From Pseudarthrobacter phenanthrenivorans (GTDB lineage: Bacteria > Actinomycetota > Actinomycetes > Actinomycetales > Micrococcaceae), in NCBI RefSeq assembly GCF_000813845.1, contig NZ_JWTB01000039.1:1-64000 (forward strand): 64,000 nt of DNA, in the 5' to 3' direction. The stretch's first letter is position 1. Each line of letters opens with the position of its first letter. A program made the position numbers and the translations under genes. The notes below the pieces were generated by a model. It was not told the DNA's origin. It saw only the letters and a program-made list of their open reading frames with translations, and made no database searches. Shown here in pieces: positions 40,563 to 50,504 of the stretch.

Positions 40563-41647
40563 CCGGGCCGCACCGGGAGTCCACGCACCCGCACAGCCAT
40601 CCCCATGACGACGACGGCCACGGGCACGACCACAGCCACGACCACCAGCACGGTCATGACCACGACCACAGCCACGACCACCCTCACGGGCACGGCCACC
40701 AGCATCATTCCGGCTTCAAGGGGTGGCTGTTCGAGCTGTTCGTGCCGCATACGCATGACGCCGCTGATTCGATCGACGACGCCATGGAGGCCAGTGCCGA
40801 GGGCATCCGGGCCTTGAAGATCAGCATGTTTGTCCTGCTGGCCACCACTGTGCTGCAGTTCCTCGTGGTCCTGTTCAGCAGTTCGGTTGCCCTGCTCGCG
40901 GACACCATCCACAATTTCTCGGATGCCCTGACCGCGGTGCCGCTGTGGATCGCCTTCATTATGGGCCGCAGGGCCGCCACCCGCCGGTATACGTACGGCT
41001 ACGGCAGGGCCGAGGACCTGGCCGGCCTGTTCATCGTGGCGGTGGTGGCACTTTCCGCCGTCGTGGCCGGCTGGCAGTCGGTGGACCGGCTGGTCCATCC
41101 GCAGCCGCTGCAGAACCTGGGCTGGGTCATGGCTGCGGGGCTGATCGGCTTCGCCGGCAATGAAGCCGTGGCCATCTACCGCATCCGGGTGGGCCGCAGG
41201 ATCGGTTCCGCGGCGCTGGTGGCTGACGGCGTGCACGCCCGCACTGACGGCTTCACCTCGCTGGCCGTGGTGATCGGCGCCGTCGGAGTCATGCTCGGTT
41301 TTCCGCTCGCGGACCCGATCGTGGGCCTGCTCATCTCGGCCGCCATCGTCGTGCTGCTCTGGGGCACCGTCCGCAGCATCGGCCGGCGCCTCATGGACGG
41401 CATCGAACCGGACCTGGTGGAACGCGCCGAGGCCGCACTGGCCGGAACGCCCGGCGTCCTTGCGGTGCAGAACCTGCAACTGCGCTGGTCCGGGCACCGG
41501 CTGCAGGGCTCGGCCCTGCTCCACGTCGCCGATACCGGGTTGTCGCAGGCGGAGGAGGTCGTCCACCACGCCGACCACCGGCTCAGGCACGCACTGCCCA
41601 AGCTGGACCACATGTTGCTGGCCCCCGCCACCACAACGCGGCGCTGA
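40559..41647 (+). CDS. Cation diffusion facilitator exporter (zinc/cobalt type)
   Basis: A 362-residue CDF/CzcD transporter. The first 58 residues hold a very His/Asp-rich tail of HDHSHDH-type repeats that would bind metal in the cytosol. About six membrane segments follow, with the site-A residues in ALLADTIHNFSDA and LVADGVHARTDG. A cytosolic C-terminal domain ends with HADHRLRHALPKLDH. It pumps Zn2+, Co2+ or similar out by proton antiport. GCAGGGG precedes ATG 40559. Operon with the ArsR gene. Confidence 0.92.
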   Translation: MTGPHRESTHPHSHPHDDDGHGHDHSHDHQHGHDHDHSHDHPHGHGHQHHSGFKGWLFELFVPHTHDAADSIDDAMEASAEGIRALKISMFVLLATTVLQFLVVLFSSSVALLADTIHNFSDALTAVPLWIAFIMGRRAATRRYTYGYGRAEDLAGLFIVAVVALSAVVAGWQSVDRLVHPQPLQNLGWVMAAGLIGFAGNEAVAIYRIRVGRRIGSAALVADGVHARTDGFTSLAVVIGAVGVMLGFPLADPIVGLLISAAIVVLLWGTVRSIGRRLMDGIEPDLVERAEAALAGTPGVLAVQNLQLRWSGHRLQGSALLHVADTGLSQAEEVVHHADHRLRHALPKLDHMLLAPATTTRR

Positions 41648-41656
41648 CAGGCCTTA

Positions 41657-41706
41657 AACGCAGGAGTGACCCTGCCGGACAGCGCCGGCGGGGTCACTCC
41701 TGCGTT
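41657..41706. terminator. Long hairpin between the cation exporter and desaturase genes
   Basis: AACGCAGGAGTGACCC plus GCCGG pairs with CCGGC plus GGGTCACTCCTGCGTT, one bulge, between convergent genes. Arms are over 20 bp in total; no T-tract. Confidence 0.7.
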
Positions 41707-41719
41707 GCAGTGCCTGGGG

Positions 41720-42889
41720 TCAGGCGCGGGCGGCCTTTCCAGGCAGCGCAAGCTTGAAGACCTTTGCCCAGGAGGAGCCGACCTGCTTCAGCAGCGGCCC
41801 GGTGGTGTACTTCAGGCCGTACCGCTGGCAGATCTCGCGGACCCGGGGCGCCACCTCGGCGTACCGGTTCGAGGGCAGGTCCGGGAAGAGGTGGTGCTCG
41901 ATCTGGTGTGACAGGTTGCCCGTCATGAGGTGCATGAACTTCGAGCCCGAGATGTTTGCTGAGCCGATCATCTGGCGGACGTACCAGTCACCGCGGGTTT
42001 CGCCGTCCACCATTTCCTCGGTGAAGGTGTCGGTTCCTTCCGGGAAGTGGCCGCAGAAGATCACCGCGTGGGCCCAGACGTTGCGGATGGCGTTGGCTGC
42101 GATCGTGCCGAAGAGGGCCTGCTTCGCGGACCCGGTGAGCATGGCGACCGCCGGGGTTGCTGCATAGTCCTTGGTGAACTGGGTGACAACCTTCTTGCCG
42201 AGCGCCTTGAGGTCCTTGTGGAGGGCCTCCTTGGACTTGGTGCCTTCCTTGTACTCGGTCAGCTCAAGGTCGTAGATGGCAATGCCCCATTCGAAGATGG
42301 GGGCCAGGACAGCGTTGAACAAGGGGTTGGCCAGGTTGATGGGCTTCCACGGCTGGTTCTCGTCCATGCGGAGCAGGTTGTATCCGACGTCGTTGTCCTT
42401 GCCGACGACGTTGGTCCAGCGGTGGTGCAGGTCGTTGTGCGTGTGCTGCCAGGACCGCGACGGCGTGACAAAGTCCCATTCCCAGGTGGTGGAGTGGATA
42501 TCGGGATCGCGCATCCAGTCCCACTGGCCGTGCAGGATGTTGTGGCCCAGTTCCATGTTCTCCAGGATCTTGGCCAGGCTCAGCAAGGTGGTGCCGGTGA
42601 CCCAGGCAGCCTTGTTCTTGCTGACCAGGAGGGCGGCCCGGCCGGAGATCTCGAGCCCGCGCTGGATCTTGATCATCCGGCGGATGTAGGCGGCATCCTC
42701 GGCGCCCCGCTTGGCCAGGACCTCGTCCCGGATGGCGTCGAGCTCGCGGCCCAGCTCCGCTACCTGCTCGTCGCTGAGGTGCGCGGCGGCCGGCGGCCGG
42801 ACGGTGGGGCTGCCCGATTCGGCGAGCTTCCCGGGGCGCGTTCTCGAGCTTCCCGCGGGGGTGACCTTGGTAGGTGTGATTACAGACAT
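41720..42889 (-). CDS. Membrane fatty acid desaturase
   Basis: A 389-residue acyl desaturase with the three histidine boxes: HNILH (116-120), HNDLHHRW (151-158) and HQIEHH near residue 335, the last with the Q/H-x2-HH form of acyl-CoA/acyl-lipid front-end enzymes. It puts a double bond into membrane fatty acids using electrons from a reductase. The ferredoxin reductase encoded 13 nt upstream on the same strand is the obvious partner, as in mycobacterial DesA3/Rv3230c. It may help cold or fluidity adaptation. Confidence 0.92.
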   Translation of the reverse strand: MSVITPTKVTPAGSSRTRPGKLAESGSPTVRPPAAAHLSDEQVAELGRELDAIRDEVLAKRGAEDAAYIRRMIKIQRGLEISGRAALLVSKNKAAWVTGTTLLSLAKILENMELGHNILHGQWDWMRDPDIHSTTWEWDFVTPSRSWQHTHNDLHHRWTNVVGKDNDVGYNLLRMDENQPWKPINLANPLFNAVLAPIFEWGIAIYDLELTEYKEGTKSKEALHKDLKALGKKVVTQFTKDYAATPAVAMLTGSAKQALFGTIAANAIRNVWAHAVIFCGHFPEGTDTFTEEMVDGETRGDWYVRQMIGSANISGSKFMHLMTGNLSHQIEHHLFPDLPSNRYAEVAPRVREICQRYGLKYTTGPLLKQVGSSWAKVFKLALPGKAARA

Positions 42890-42902
42890 TCCGTGGTGCT
42901 CC

Positions 42903-43997
42903 TCAGATTTCGAGGTTTACGGGTCCGGCGGCTGCCGAGACACACGTTTGGATCAGTTGGCCGGGTTCGCCATGGATTTCCCCGGTACGCAGGTCCCGGA
43001 CCTGCCCGGCAAGCAGCGGTGTAAGGCAGCTGTGGCAGATGCCCATCCGGCAGCCGCTGGGCATCAGCACCCCGGCGTCCTCGCCGACGTCCAGGATGGG
43101 GGTGTCGCCGTCGGCCTGCACCTCGCGGTCGGAGGCTTCGAAGGTGACCAGGCCGCCGTCGTGCCCTACGCCCGCGTTGAAGGTGGTGTTGAAGCGCTCG
43201 ATCATCAGGTTGCCGGGGTCGCCGGCCACGGCGACGTCGGAGCCGGGAGCCTTGGCGGTCAGTGCCCGCTTCCAGAGCGCCTCTGCGTCGTCCAGGAAAC
43301 TGTCCGGACCGCAGGCGTAGGCCGCCCGTTCCTTCCAGTCGGGGCAGATCGCGTCCAGCTCCCTGGTGCTGGAAAAGTCCATGCGGCCCTGCTCGCCGGT
43401 GTACCAGTGCGCCAGCCGGAAGTTGGGGAACTGGTCCGCGAGCTCGGCCAGCTCCTCGCGGAACAGGCTGTCATCCGGGGTGCGGGCCGAGTGGACCAGG
43501 ACGACGTCGGCATCCGGGCGGCGGGGAACGAGCGTACGGATCATGGACATCACCGGGGTGATGCCGCTGCCCGCGGTGACCATGAGCAGGGGGCGCGGGT
43601 GCTCAGGAAGCACGAAGTCGCCCTGGGGCGGGGCCAGGAACAGCACGTCCCCGGGCTTCGTGGTGCGCACCAGCGTGCCGGACACGGCGCCGACATCGGT
43701 GACGGTGATGGCCGGGTCCTTGCCGGCGGGAGCGCTGAGGGAGTAGGAGCGCCAGTGGCGGACACCGTCGAGTTCGACGCCGATGCGGGCCCACTGGCCT
43801 GCCAGGTGCGCCTTCCAGCCGCGGCCGGGGCGGAAGAAGATGGTGGCCGACTGGGCGGTCTCCTGGACCACCCGGGTGACCACGCCGCGCAATTGCCGGG
43901 CCGAGTAGACAGGGTTGAACAGCGCCAGGATATCTTCGGGCGCCAAAGGGGTAGTGAGCACTGAGGCCGCCTGGGCCAGCTGTCGTAGCCGGATCAT
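42903..43997 (-). CDS. Ferredoxin/flavin oxidoreductase, partner of the desaturase
   Basis: A 364-residue electron-transfer protein: FAD-binding (RSYSLSAP), NAD(P)-binding (TAGSGITPVMSMIRTL) and a C-terminal plant-type [2Fe-2S] domain with CRMGICHSC and a fourth Cys in QTC. It resembles mycobacterial Rv3230c, which drives DesA3. ATG 43997 is used because the conserved sequence begins at once (MIRLRQLAQAAS); ATG 44045 would add 16 residues. Confidence 0.88.
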   Translation of the reverse strand: MIRLRQLAQAASVLTTPLAPEDILALFNPVYSARQLRGVVTRVVQETAQSATIFFRPGRGWKAHLAGQWARIGVELDGVRHWRSYSLSAPAGKDPAITVTDVGAVSGTLVRTTKPGDVLFLAPPQGDFVLPEHPRPLLMVTAGSGITPVMSMIRTLVPRRPDADVVLVHSARTPDDSLFREELAELADQFPNFRLAHWYTGEQGRMDFSSTRELDAICPDWKERAAYACGPDSFLDDAEALWKRALTAKAPGSDVAVAGDPGNLMIERFNTTFNAGVGHDGGLVTFEASDREVQADGDTPILDVGEDAGVLMPSGCRMGICHSCLTPLLAGQVRDLRTGEIHGEPGQLIQTCVSAAAGPVNLEI

Positions 43998-44122
43998 ACG
44001 GGTAAGCCTAGAGCGGTGCGAGCCATATTTCTCTCTCTCCGTCATATGACCGTTCCGCAGTCACACGCTAGTTGGTGGGCGCGAAGCCCCCACGCCGCAC
44101 TCTTAAGAGTAACGGTTCGGTC

Positions 44123-45169
44123 TCACAAAAGGTTCCCGGCGTCCTTTCGGCTCCATCCCAGGGCAGGGGCCACGTACTTTGCGATGTTGCCCAGGAGCTT
44201 GGCGTTGAACTCCACGCCCAATTGGTTGGGAACGGTCAGGAGGAGCGTGTCCGCGGCCTGCACCGCGGAGTCGGCAGCGAGCTGTTCTGCCAGGACGTCC
44301 GGCGGCCCCACGTAGCTCTTGCCGAACCTGGCCGTCAGCCCGTCAATGACACCCACCTGGTCACGGCCATCGCGGAGCGCGCTGCCGGCAAAGTAGTAGT
44401 TGTCCTCTTCGTCCACGATGGGCAGAACGCTGCGGCTGACCGAGACTCGGGGCATGGGGGTGTGGCCTGCCGCGGCCCATGCCTCCCGGAACAGCTGGAT
44501 CTGCTCCGCCTGGAGTTCGTGGAATGGAACCCCGGTGTCCTCGGTGAGCAGGGTGGAACTCATCAGGTTCATGCCGAGTTCGGCGGCCCACACGGCAGTC
44601 TTCCTGCTCCCGGCGCCCCACCAGATCCGTTCCGACAGGCCCGGGGACTGTGGCTGGACGGGAAGCAGCCCGGTGGCCCCGCCGGCATACCTGGGATCGG
44701 CCTCGGCCATGCCCGCCCCTGTGATGGCCTTGCGGAAGACAGCGGTGTGCCGGCGGGCCATGTCGGCATCGCTCTCCCCCGGCTGCGGCCGGTAGCCAAA
44801 CGTCGCCGCACCTTCCCGTGCAGGCTCGGGTGAGCCGCGGCTGATGCCCAGCTGGAGCCTGCCGCCGCTGATCAGGTCCGCGGCCGCGGCTTCCTCCGCC
44901 ATGTACAGAGGATTCTCGTAGCGCATGTCGATCACGCCGGTACCGATTTCGATGCGGCTGGTGCGGGCGGCGATGGCTGAAAGAAGCGGGAACGGCGACG
45001 CCTGCTGCCGGGCGAAATGGTGGACCCGGAAGAAGGCGCCGTCCAGGCCCAGTTCTTCAGCGGCAACGGCAAGGTCGATCCCCTGGAGCAGGGCGTCCGC
45101 CGCCGTCCTGGTGCGGGAACCCTGGCCGGGGCCCCAGTGGCCGAATGAAAGGAATCCGATGCGCTCCAT
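44123..45169 (-). CDS. LLM-class flavin-dependent oxidoreductase
   Basis: A 348-residue luciferase-like monooxygenase with an N-terminal FLSFGHWG strand, LDGAFFRVHHFARQ, RIEIGTGVIDMRYENPLYMAEEAAAADLISGGRLQLGISRG and IWWGAGSRKTAVWAA. These place it in the FMN or F420-dependent LLM family, in the group with bacterial luciferase alpha-like proteins. The substrate is unknown. ATG 45169 follows GGGGGAAG. It is a single gene, divergent from the YnfA-like gene. Confidence 0.88.
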   Translation of the reverse strand: MERIGFLSFGHWGPGQGSRTRTAADALLQGIDLAVAAEELGLDGAFFRVHHFARQQASPFPLLSAIAARTSRIEIGTGVIDMRYENPLYMAEEAAAADLISGGRLQLGISRGSPEPAREGAATFGYRPQPGESDADMARRHTAVFRKAITGAGMAEADPRYAGGATGLLPVQPQSPGLSERIWWGAGSRKTAVWAAELGMNLMSSTLLTEDTGVPFHELQAEQIQLFREAWAAAGHTPMPRVSVSRSVLPIVDEEDNYYFAGSALRDGRDQVGVIDGLTARFGKSYVGPPDVLAEQLAADSAVQAADTLLLTVPNQLGVEFNAKLLGNIAKYVAPALGWSRKDAGNLL

Positions 45170-45223
45170 ACTTCCCCCAACCGTGGGGGCGGCGGCTGAA
45201 TTCCCGGCTGGCATGATGGCTGC

Positions 45224-45583
45224 GTGGGTATTCCAGGGGAAACCGTCAGCGTCCTCAAGACGGTCGTGTTGTTCGTGCTGGCCGCTGCAGCGGAAATCGG
45301 CGGGGCCTGGCTGGTGTGGCAGGCCGTCCGGGAAGGAAAGGACTGGTGGTGGGCCGGGCTGGGCGTGGTCGCGCTGGGTGCGTATGGCTTTGTGGCCACC
45401 CTCCAGCCGGACGCGCACTTCGGCCGGATCCTCGCCGCGTACGGCGGGGTGTTCGTGGCCGGTTCCCTGGCGTGGGGCATGGCCTTTGATGGCTTCCGGC
45501 CGGACCGGTGGGACATCGCCGGGTCCCTGGTCTGCCTGCTCGGCGTAGCGGTGATCATGTTTGCCCCGCGGAGTGGCAGTTAG
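45224..45583 (+). CDS. YnfA/UPF0060-family membrane protein
   Basis: A 119-residue inner-membrane protein with four hydrophobic segments and the family words EIGGAWLVWQAVREG, GRILAAYGGVFVAGSLAWG and GSLVCLLGVAVIMFAPR. The family belongs to the drug/metabolite transporter superfamily in topology, and its physiological role is unclear. GTG 45224 is the likely start; no strong ribosome binding site is seen. Confidence 0.88.
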   Translation: MGIPGETVSVLKTVVLFVLAAAAEIGGAWLVWQAVREGKDWWWAGLGVVALGAYGFVATLQPDAHFGRILAAYGGVFVAGSLAWGMAFDGFRPDRWDIAGSLVCLLGVAVIMFAPRSGS

Positions 45584-45605
45584 CAGCCACGGCTAAACTG
45601 GCCCG

Positions 45606-46007
45606 GTGGACAACAGCGAGCAGCCGCCCAGGCCCGTCACGCCGTCGCGCGGAAGGCTCGCCGAACGGCTGCTGCCCGGCGGCGAGGAACCGGATCCGCG
45701 CTTTACCCTCGCCAACGAACGCACCTTCCTGGCCTGGATCCGCACGTCACTTGCGCTGCTGGCAGGCGGGATTGCCATCGAGGCGTTCACCTCTGGGCTT
45801 TTCATTGAGCCCGTCCGCAAGGGGCTGGCGGTCCTCCTGCTCCTGCTGGGCATGATGCTCAGCGGCGGCGCCGCCGTCCGGTGGCTGCGGGTGGAACGAA
45901 GCATGCGCACCAAGGCCCCGCTGCCGCTGCCGTTCTTTGTTCCCCTGCTGGCCGGGGCAGGGGCGCTCGCGGCCGCCGTCGTCCTTGTCTTCATCCTTTG
46001 GCGCTGA
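45606..46007 (+). CDS. DUF202 (YidH-like) membrane protein
   Basis: A 133-residue protein with a hydrophilic N-terminus, the DUF202 motif NERTFLAWIRTSLALLAGGIAIE and three membrane segments. GTG 45606 start. The next gene encodes another DUF202 protein 4 nt downstream; such tandem pairs (YidH/YidG) are common and may form a heteromeric membrane complex of unknown role. Confidence 0.85.
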   Translation: MDNSEQPPRPVTPSRGRLAERLLPGGEEPDPRFTLANERTFLAWIRTSLALLAGGIAIEAFTSGLFIEPVRKGLAVLLLLLGMMLSGGAAVRWLRVERSMRTKAPLPLPFFVPLLAGAGALAAAVVLVFILWR

Positions 46008-46011
46008 CCCT

Positions 46012-46344
46012 GTGCCGCCCCACGCACCCAATCCGCACGGCGATCCGGGCCTGCAGCCTGAACGGACGGCGCTTGCGTGGGGCCGGACCATGCTGGCACT
46101 GGTGACCGCGAGCGCTTTCTTCCTGCGCTGGCTTCCCACCTACGGGGCGCCCATCCTGGTGCTGCCGGTGGTTTCCGGCGGCACCGCGCTCGCCATCTAC
46201 CTCACCCAACGCCGCCGCTACCGGGCACGGTCCCACGGCCTGGCCGGCGAGAGCATCGAAGCGGACCTGTCCGCGGTGCTGTGGACTGCGCTGGCCGGGG
46301 TGGTGCTCGGCGGGCTGGGTATTGTTGTGGTCCTGGCCGGCTGA
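46012..46344 (+). CDS. DUF202 (YidG-like) membrane protein
   Basis: A 110-residue partner of the preceding gene with the shorter motif QPERTALAWGRTMLALVTASAFFLRW and three membrane segments. The start is GTG 46012, four nt past the TGA of the YidH-like gene, chosen because the upstream part of the frame overlaps that gene. Confidence 0.82.
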   Translation: MPPHAPNPHGDPGLQPERTALAWGRTMLALVTASAFFLRWLPTYGAPILVLPVVSGGTALAIYLTQRRRYRARSHGLAGESIEADLSAVLWTALAGVVLGGLGIVVVLAG

Positions 46345-46363
46345 CCGCACCGGGGTACCTGCC

Positions 46364-46762
46364 TTAGAACATCGGCAGGACAAAGCCGCCCAAAAGTGCC
46401 ACCGCGCCGATTGCCGTCAGGCAGCGGCCAAGGACGGAGGCTGTGCGCCCCGCCTCCTCCGGCGCGGTGGTCTGCCACTGCGTGGGGCGGTTGGGATGGT
46501 AGTAGATCGGGAGGGTGTCCCCCACCGCCATGTCCCTGATGTCGTAGGGGGACATGGGGGCGTTGTGCACGTTGTGCTTCCGGTCGAACCAGCGGAAGCC
46601 CACACCGGTGGAATCGGAATACACCACGGCCTCGGCCACGTCCCAGGGGTGGACAAAACGGCGGAGGAACCCGGTGTAGAAGAGCAGGCCCAGCCCCGCG
46701 GGCAGGCACAACCAGGTGAGCACTTCCAGGATGGGACCTGCCATATCGAGCGCAGTGGGCAT
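46364..46762 (-). CDS. DUF3592-like membrane protein
   Basis: A 132-residue protein with a hydrophobic segment at each end and a soluble middle with VYSDSTGVGFRWFDRKHN and VGDTLPIYYHPNRP, the latter typical of DUF3592. Function unknown. Convergent with the DUF202 pair. Confidence 0.75.
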   Translation of the reverse strand: MPTALDMAGPILEVLTWLCLPAGLGLLFYTGFLRRFVHPWDVAEAVVYSDSTGVGFRWFDRKHNVHNAPMSPYDIRDMAVGDTLPIYYHPNRPTQWQTTAPEEAGRTASVLGRCLTAIGAVALLGGFVLPMF

Positions 46763-46847
46763 GAAACTGATGGTACAGCGCGGGGACTGGTGGCTTCAGC
46801 ACCTGATACGTACGCTGAAGGGGACCGGACCGGAGGAAGGGGAAGCC

Positions 46848-47084
46848 ATGAACGATCAGGACATTTTGACGCACATCCAGGCCCTCGTGGAGGAGGAGCA
46901 CTCCCTGCGCGAGGGCTCGGGCAACGGGCAGGCGCCGGACCAGGCCCGCCTGAAGTATGTGGAAGAAAGCCTGGACCAGTGCTGGGACCTGCTTCGCCAG
47001 CGGCGCGCCAAGAAGGACTCGGGGGAAAACCCGAACGACGCCGAGGCCCGGCCCATCAGCGAGGTTGAAGGCTACCGGCAGTAG
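46848..47084 (+). CDS. DUF2630-family protein
   Basis: A 78-residue, acidic, helical protein with the DUF2630 pattern: ILTHIQALVEEEHSLREG, RLKYVEESLDQCWDLLRQRRA, and a short tail ending SEVEGYRQ. Function unknown; widespread in actinobacteria. GGAGGAAGGGG precedes ATG 46848. An intrinsic terminator follows. Confidence 0.85.
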   Translation: MNDQDILTHIQALVEEEHSLREGSGNGQAPDQARLKYVEESLDQCWDLLRQRRAKKDSGENPNDAEARPISEVEGYRQ

Positions 47085-47103
47085 CCGCAGCCTGGACCGT
47101 CCT

Positions 47104-47136
47104 GGGTGCCCGGGTCACCAGCCCGGCACCCTTTTT
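47104..47136 (+). terminator. Intrinsic terminator after the DUF2630 gene
   Basis: GGGTGCCCGGG pairs with CCCGGCACCC (one unpaired base) over a short loop, followed by TTTTT at 47132-47136. It separates DUF2630 from the nitrilase gene. Confidence 0.8.
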
Positions 47137-47163
47137 CCGTTACCCACAGATTGAGTCTTTTCC

Positions 47164-47979
47164 ATGCGTATCGCCGTAGCCCAGATCATCAGCAGTGCCG
47201 ACACCGCAGCCAACCTTGAGCTGGTGTGGGAGTATGCCGCCCAGGCCAGCAATGCCGGCGCCCGGCTGGTGGTCTTCCCCGAAGCGACAATGCGGGCCTT
47301 CGGCCACTCCCTCAAGGACATTGCAGAACCGCTGGACGGTCCGTGGGCCGGCGAGGTCCGCCGGATCGCCAGGGAGCTGGAGATCACGATCGTGGCGGGG
47401 ATGTTCACCCCGGGAAAGGACGGACGCGTCCGCAACACACTGCTGGTCACCGGCCCCGGAGTTGAGGCTTCCTATGACAAGGTCCACCTTTTCGACGCCT
47501 TCGGTTTCGCCGAGTCCCGGACCGTCGACGCCGGGGAGGCACCGGTAACCTTCGAGCTGGAAGGCACCGTGTTCGGCCTGGCCACGTGCTACGACATCCG
47601 CTTCCCGGCCCTGTTCACGGCCAACGCCACTGCAGGTGCACAGGTGAATATCGTTTGCGCGTCCTGGGGAGCCGGCGAAGGCAAGGCCGAGCAGTGGGAC
47701 CTCCTGGTCCGTGCCCGGGCACTGGACAGCACCACGTTCGTTATTGCCTGCGGCCAGGGTGACCCCGAATCCACCGGCGCGGGGCCCGCAGGAACGGCGC
47801 CGACCGGAATCGGCCACAGTGCCGTTGTCACGCCCCTGGGCAAAGCGGTGGTGGCCCTCGGCGGAAAGCCGGAACTCGCCGTCGTCGATATCGACCCCTC
47901 CACCGTTGCTGACGTGAGGGAAAAGTTGCCGGTGCTGGCCAACGCCCGCCACTTCAGCACGGTGAGCCGCCGTTCATAG
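47164..47979 (+). CDS. Nitrilase-superfamily (carbon-nitrogen) hydrolase
   Basis: A 271-residue amidase with the catalytic triad E40 (VVFPEATM), K106 (SYDKVHLFD) and C142 (ATCYDIRFP). It fits the branch of small-amide hydrolases that includes deaminated glutathione amidase and omega-amidase. It hydrolyses a C-N bond; substrate not known. The ammonium transporter follows 300 nt later but has its own control region. Confidence 0.9.
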   Translation: MRIAVAQIISSADTAANLELVWEYAAQASNAGARLVVFPEATMRAFGHSLKDIAEPLDGPWAGEVRRIARELEITIVAGMFTPGKDGRVRNTLLVTGPGVEASYDKVHLFDAFGFAESRTVDAGEAPVTFELEGTVFGLATCYDIRFPALFTANATAGAQVNIVCASWGAGEGKAEQWDLLVRARALDSTTFVIACGQGDPESTGAGPAGTAPTGIGHSAVVTPLGKAVVALGGKPELAVVDIDPSTVADVREKLPVLANARHFSTVSRRS

Positions 47980-48104
47980 CCAGGAAACAGAAGGCTAAAA
48001 GGCATCCGACGCCGGACCTCACCCAGGGCGGGCCGTGTGGCCCCGCCATTCCGGGGAAGTTGAGGGGACGATCTGCCCCGTTTACCGGTCTCAGGAAGAA
48101 GCCG

Positions 48105-48142
48105 TTTACATTCCTGAAACATGGGTGACACGTGAACTTCAC
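48105..48142. promoter_or_regulatory. GlnR-like box upstream of the ammonium transporter
   Basis: Four 5-mers separated by exactly 6 nt: TTTAC (48105), GAAAC (48116), GACAC (48127) and TTCAC (48138). This follows the alternating a-site/b-site plan of actinobacterial GlnR boxes (GTnAC-n6-GAAAC, twice), with one perfect and three partial matches. The 302-nt gap 47980-48281 holds nothing else that I can identify. Confidence 0.5.
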
Positions 48143-48281
48143 GCAGGAGCTCTTTGTGTAACGTGGGCGCAACTTTAAGCGGCATTGGCTGAAACACACC
48201 GCACCAAAAATGGAACCCGGGGGAAATGCTTCGGGGCCAAACGGGCCCTGCACCACGATCACGTTGCGAAGGGACCCGCCG

Positions 48282-49640
<1,359 letters not shown>

Positions 49641-49664
49641 TTCCGGGCCCCCGCAGGCCTCCTG

Positions 49665-49698
49665 ACCCCGGCAACCGATTCCATCTGGTTGCCGGGGT
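49665..49698. terminator. Hairpin between amt and padR genes
   Basis: ACCCCGGCAACC and GGTTGCCGGGGT, perfect 12-bp arms around a 10-nt loop, between convergent genes. Followed by TCTGCT, a weak T-tract. Confidence 0.65.
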
Positions 49699-49701
49699 CT
49701 G

Positions 49702-50328
49702 CTAGTCCGCCAGGATTTTGTAGAGGGCGCGGCGGGTTTCGTCCATCTTGGCGATAGCGGCCGCCCGCTGCTCTTCACTGACGCCTGAGCGGAACTGGTG
49801 AATGGCGCCCACGAGCTTGGCGATGCTCTGGTGGAAGTCCCTGTCCGCGCTGTCCGGTTCAGCGTTCCACGCGTTCTCCATCTCCTCGGCGTGCTCCGCC
49901 ACGTAGGCCCTGCCCGCGTCCGTCAGGGCAAACTCGGTCCCGCGGCCTTCGCTGAGGGCCTCGATCAGGCCCTCGTCCACCAGTTGCTGGAGGGTGGGGT
50001 AGATGGATCCGGGGCTGGGGCGCCACATGCCGCCGGTCTTGGTGGCGATGGTCTTGATCAGCCCGTAACCATTGGATGGCGCCTCCGCCAGGAGCGAGAG
50101 GATGGCCGCGCGGACGTCGCCGCGGCTGGCCCGGCGGCCGCCCCTTCCGAAACCTGGGCCGAACCCTGGACCGAATCCGGGCCCGAACCCCGGGCCAAAA
50201 CCGGGCCCGAAACCAGGCCCGAAGCCTGGACCGCGGTGTCCGTGCGGCCCCCGGCGGCCCCTGCCGCGCTCGAACCTTCCCTTTTCAAATTCCGGGCCGG
50301 GATGTTTGTCATCGAATATGCCTTTCAT
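49702..50328 (-). CDS. PadR-family regulator with Gly-Pro-Gly-Phe repeat
   Basis: A 208-residue protein. Residues 1-32 are basic/acidic mixed, 33-60 consist of seven perfect GPGF units, and 66-140 form the PadR winged helix (RGDVRAAILSLLAEAPSNGYGLIKTI, RPSPGSIYPTLQQLVDEGLIE, FALTDAGRAYV). A C-terminal helical dimerisation region follows. The Gly-Pro-Gly-Phe tail is probably disordered and could mediate phase-like or multivalent contacts; that is inference. A 32-bp inverted repeat lies 45 nt before the start and is probably its operator. Confidence 0.88.
   Translation of the reverse strand: MKGIFDDKHPGPEFEKGRFERGRGRRGPHGHRGPGFGPGFGPGFGPGFGPGFGPGFGPGFGRGGRRASRGDVRAAILSLLAEAPSNGYGLIKTIATKTGGMWRPSPGSIYPTLQQLVDEGLIEALSEGRGTEFALTDAGRAYVAEHAEEMENAWNAEPDSADRDFHQSIAKLVGAIHQFRSGVSEEQRAAAIAKMDETRRALYKILAD
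50149..50232 (-). repeat. Seven 12-bp coding repeats (GPGF)
   Basis: 84 bp of near-identical 12-mers inside the PadR gene, each coding Gly-Pro-Gly-Phe with silent changes (for example CCGAACCCTGGA and CCGAAACCAGGC types). Copy number may vary among strains. Confidence 0.9.
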
Positions 50329-50372
50329 GGTGGCATCGTCCTTTCCTGCTTCTTGTTGTCGCTGCCTATTCA

Positions 50373-50404
50373 GCGATAGTTAACGATATGTCGTTAACTA
50401 TCGC
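50373..50404. promoter_or_regulatory. 32-bp inverted repeat, candidate PadR operator
   Basis: GCGATAGTTAACGA and TCGTTAACTATCGC, perfect 14-bp arms around TATG. It lies between padR and the divergent penicillin-binding protein gene. The size and symmetry suit a dimeric repressor. Confidence 0.7.
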
Positions 50405-50504
50405 GTGGTCAATGGTTTGACGTGACCAAATCCTGACCTTCGCGCATCTGGTTCACCCTGCAGGGCGGGCGTATCCTGATCCCACCTTCGAGGACGAGGG
50501 CTGG

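Noticed and set aside
40590..40710. Repeated CACGACCAC-like units, at first glance a short tandem or CRISPR-like array.
   Set aside because: Units are irregular, without spacers, and encode the His/Asp-rich tail of the cation exporter.
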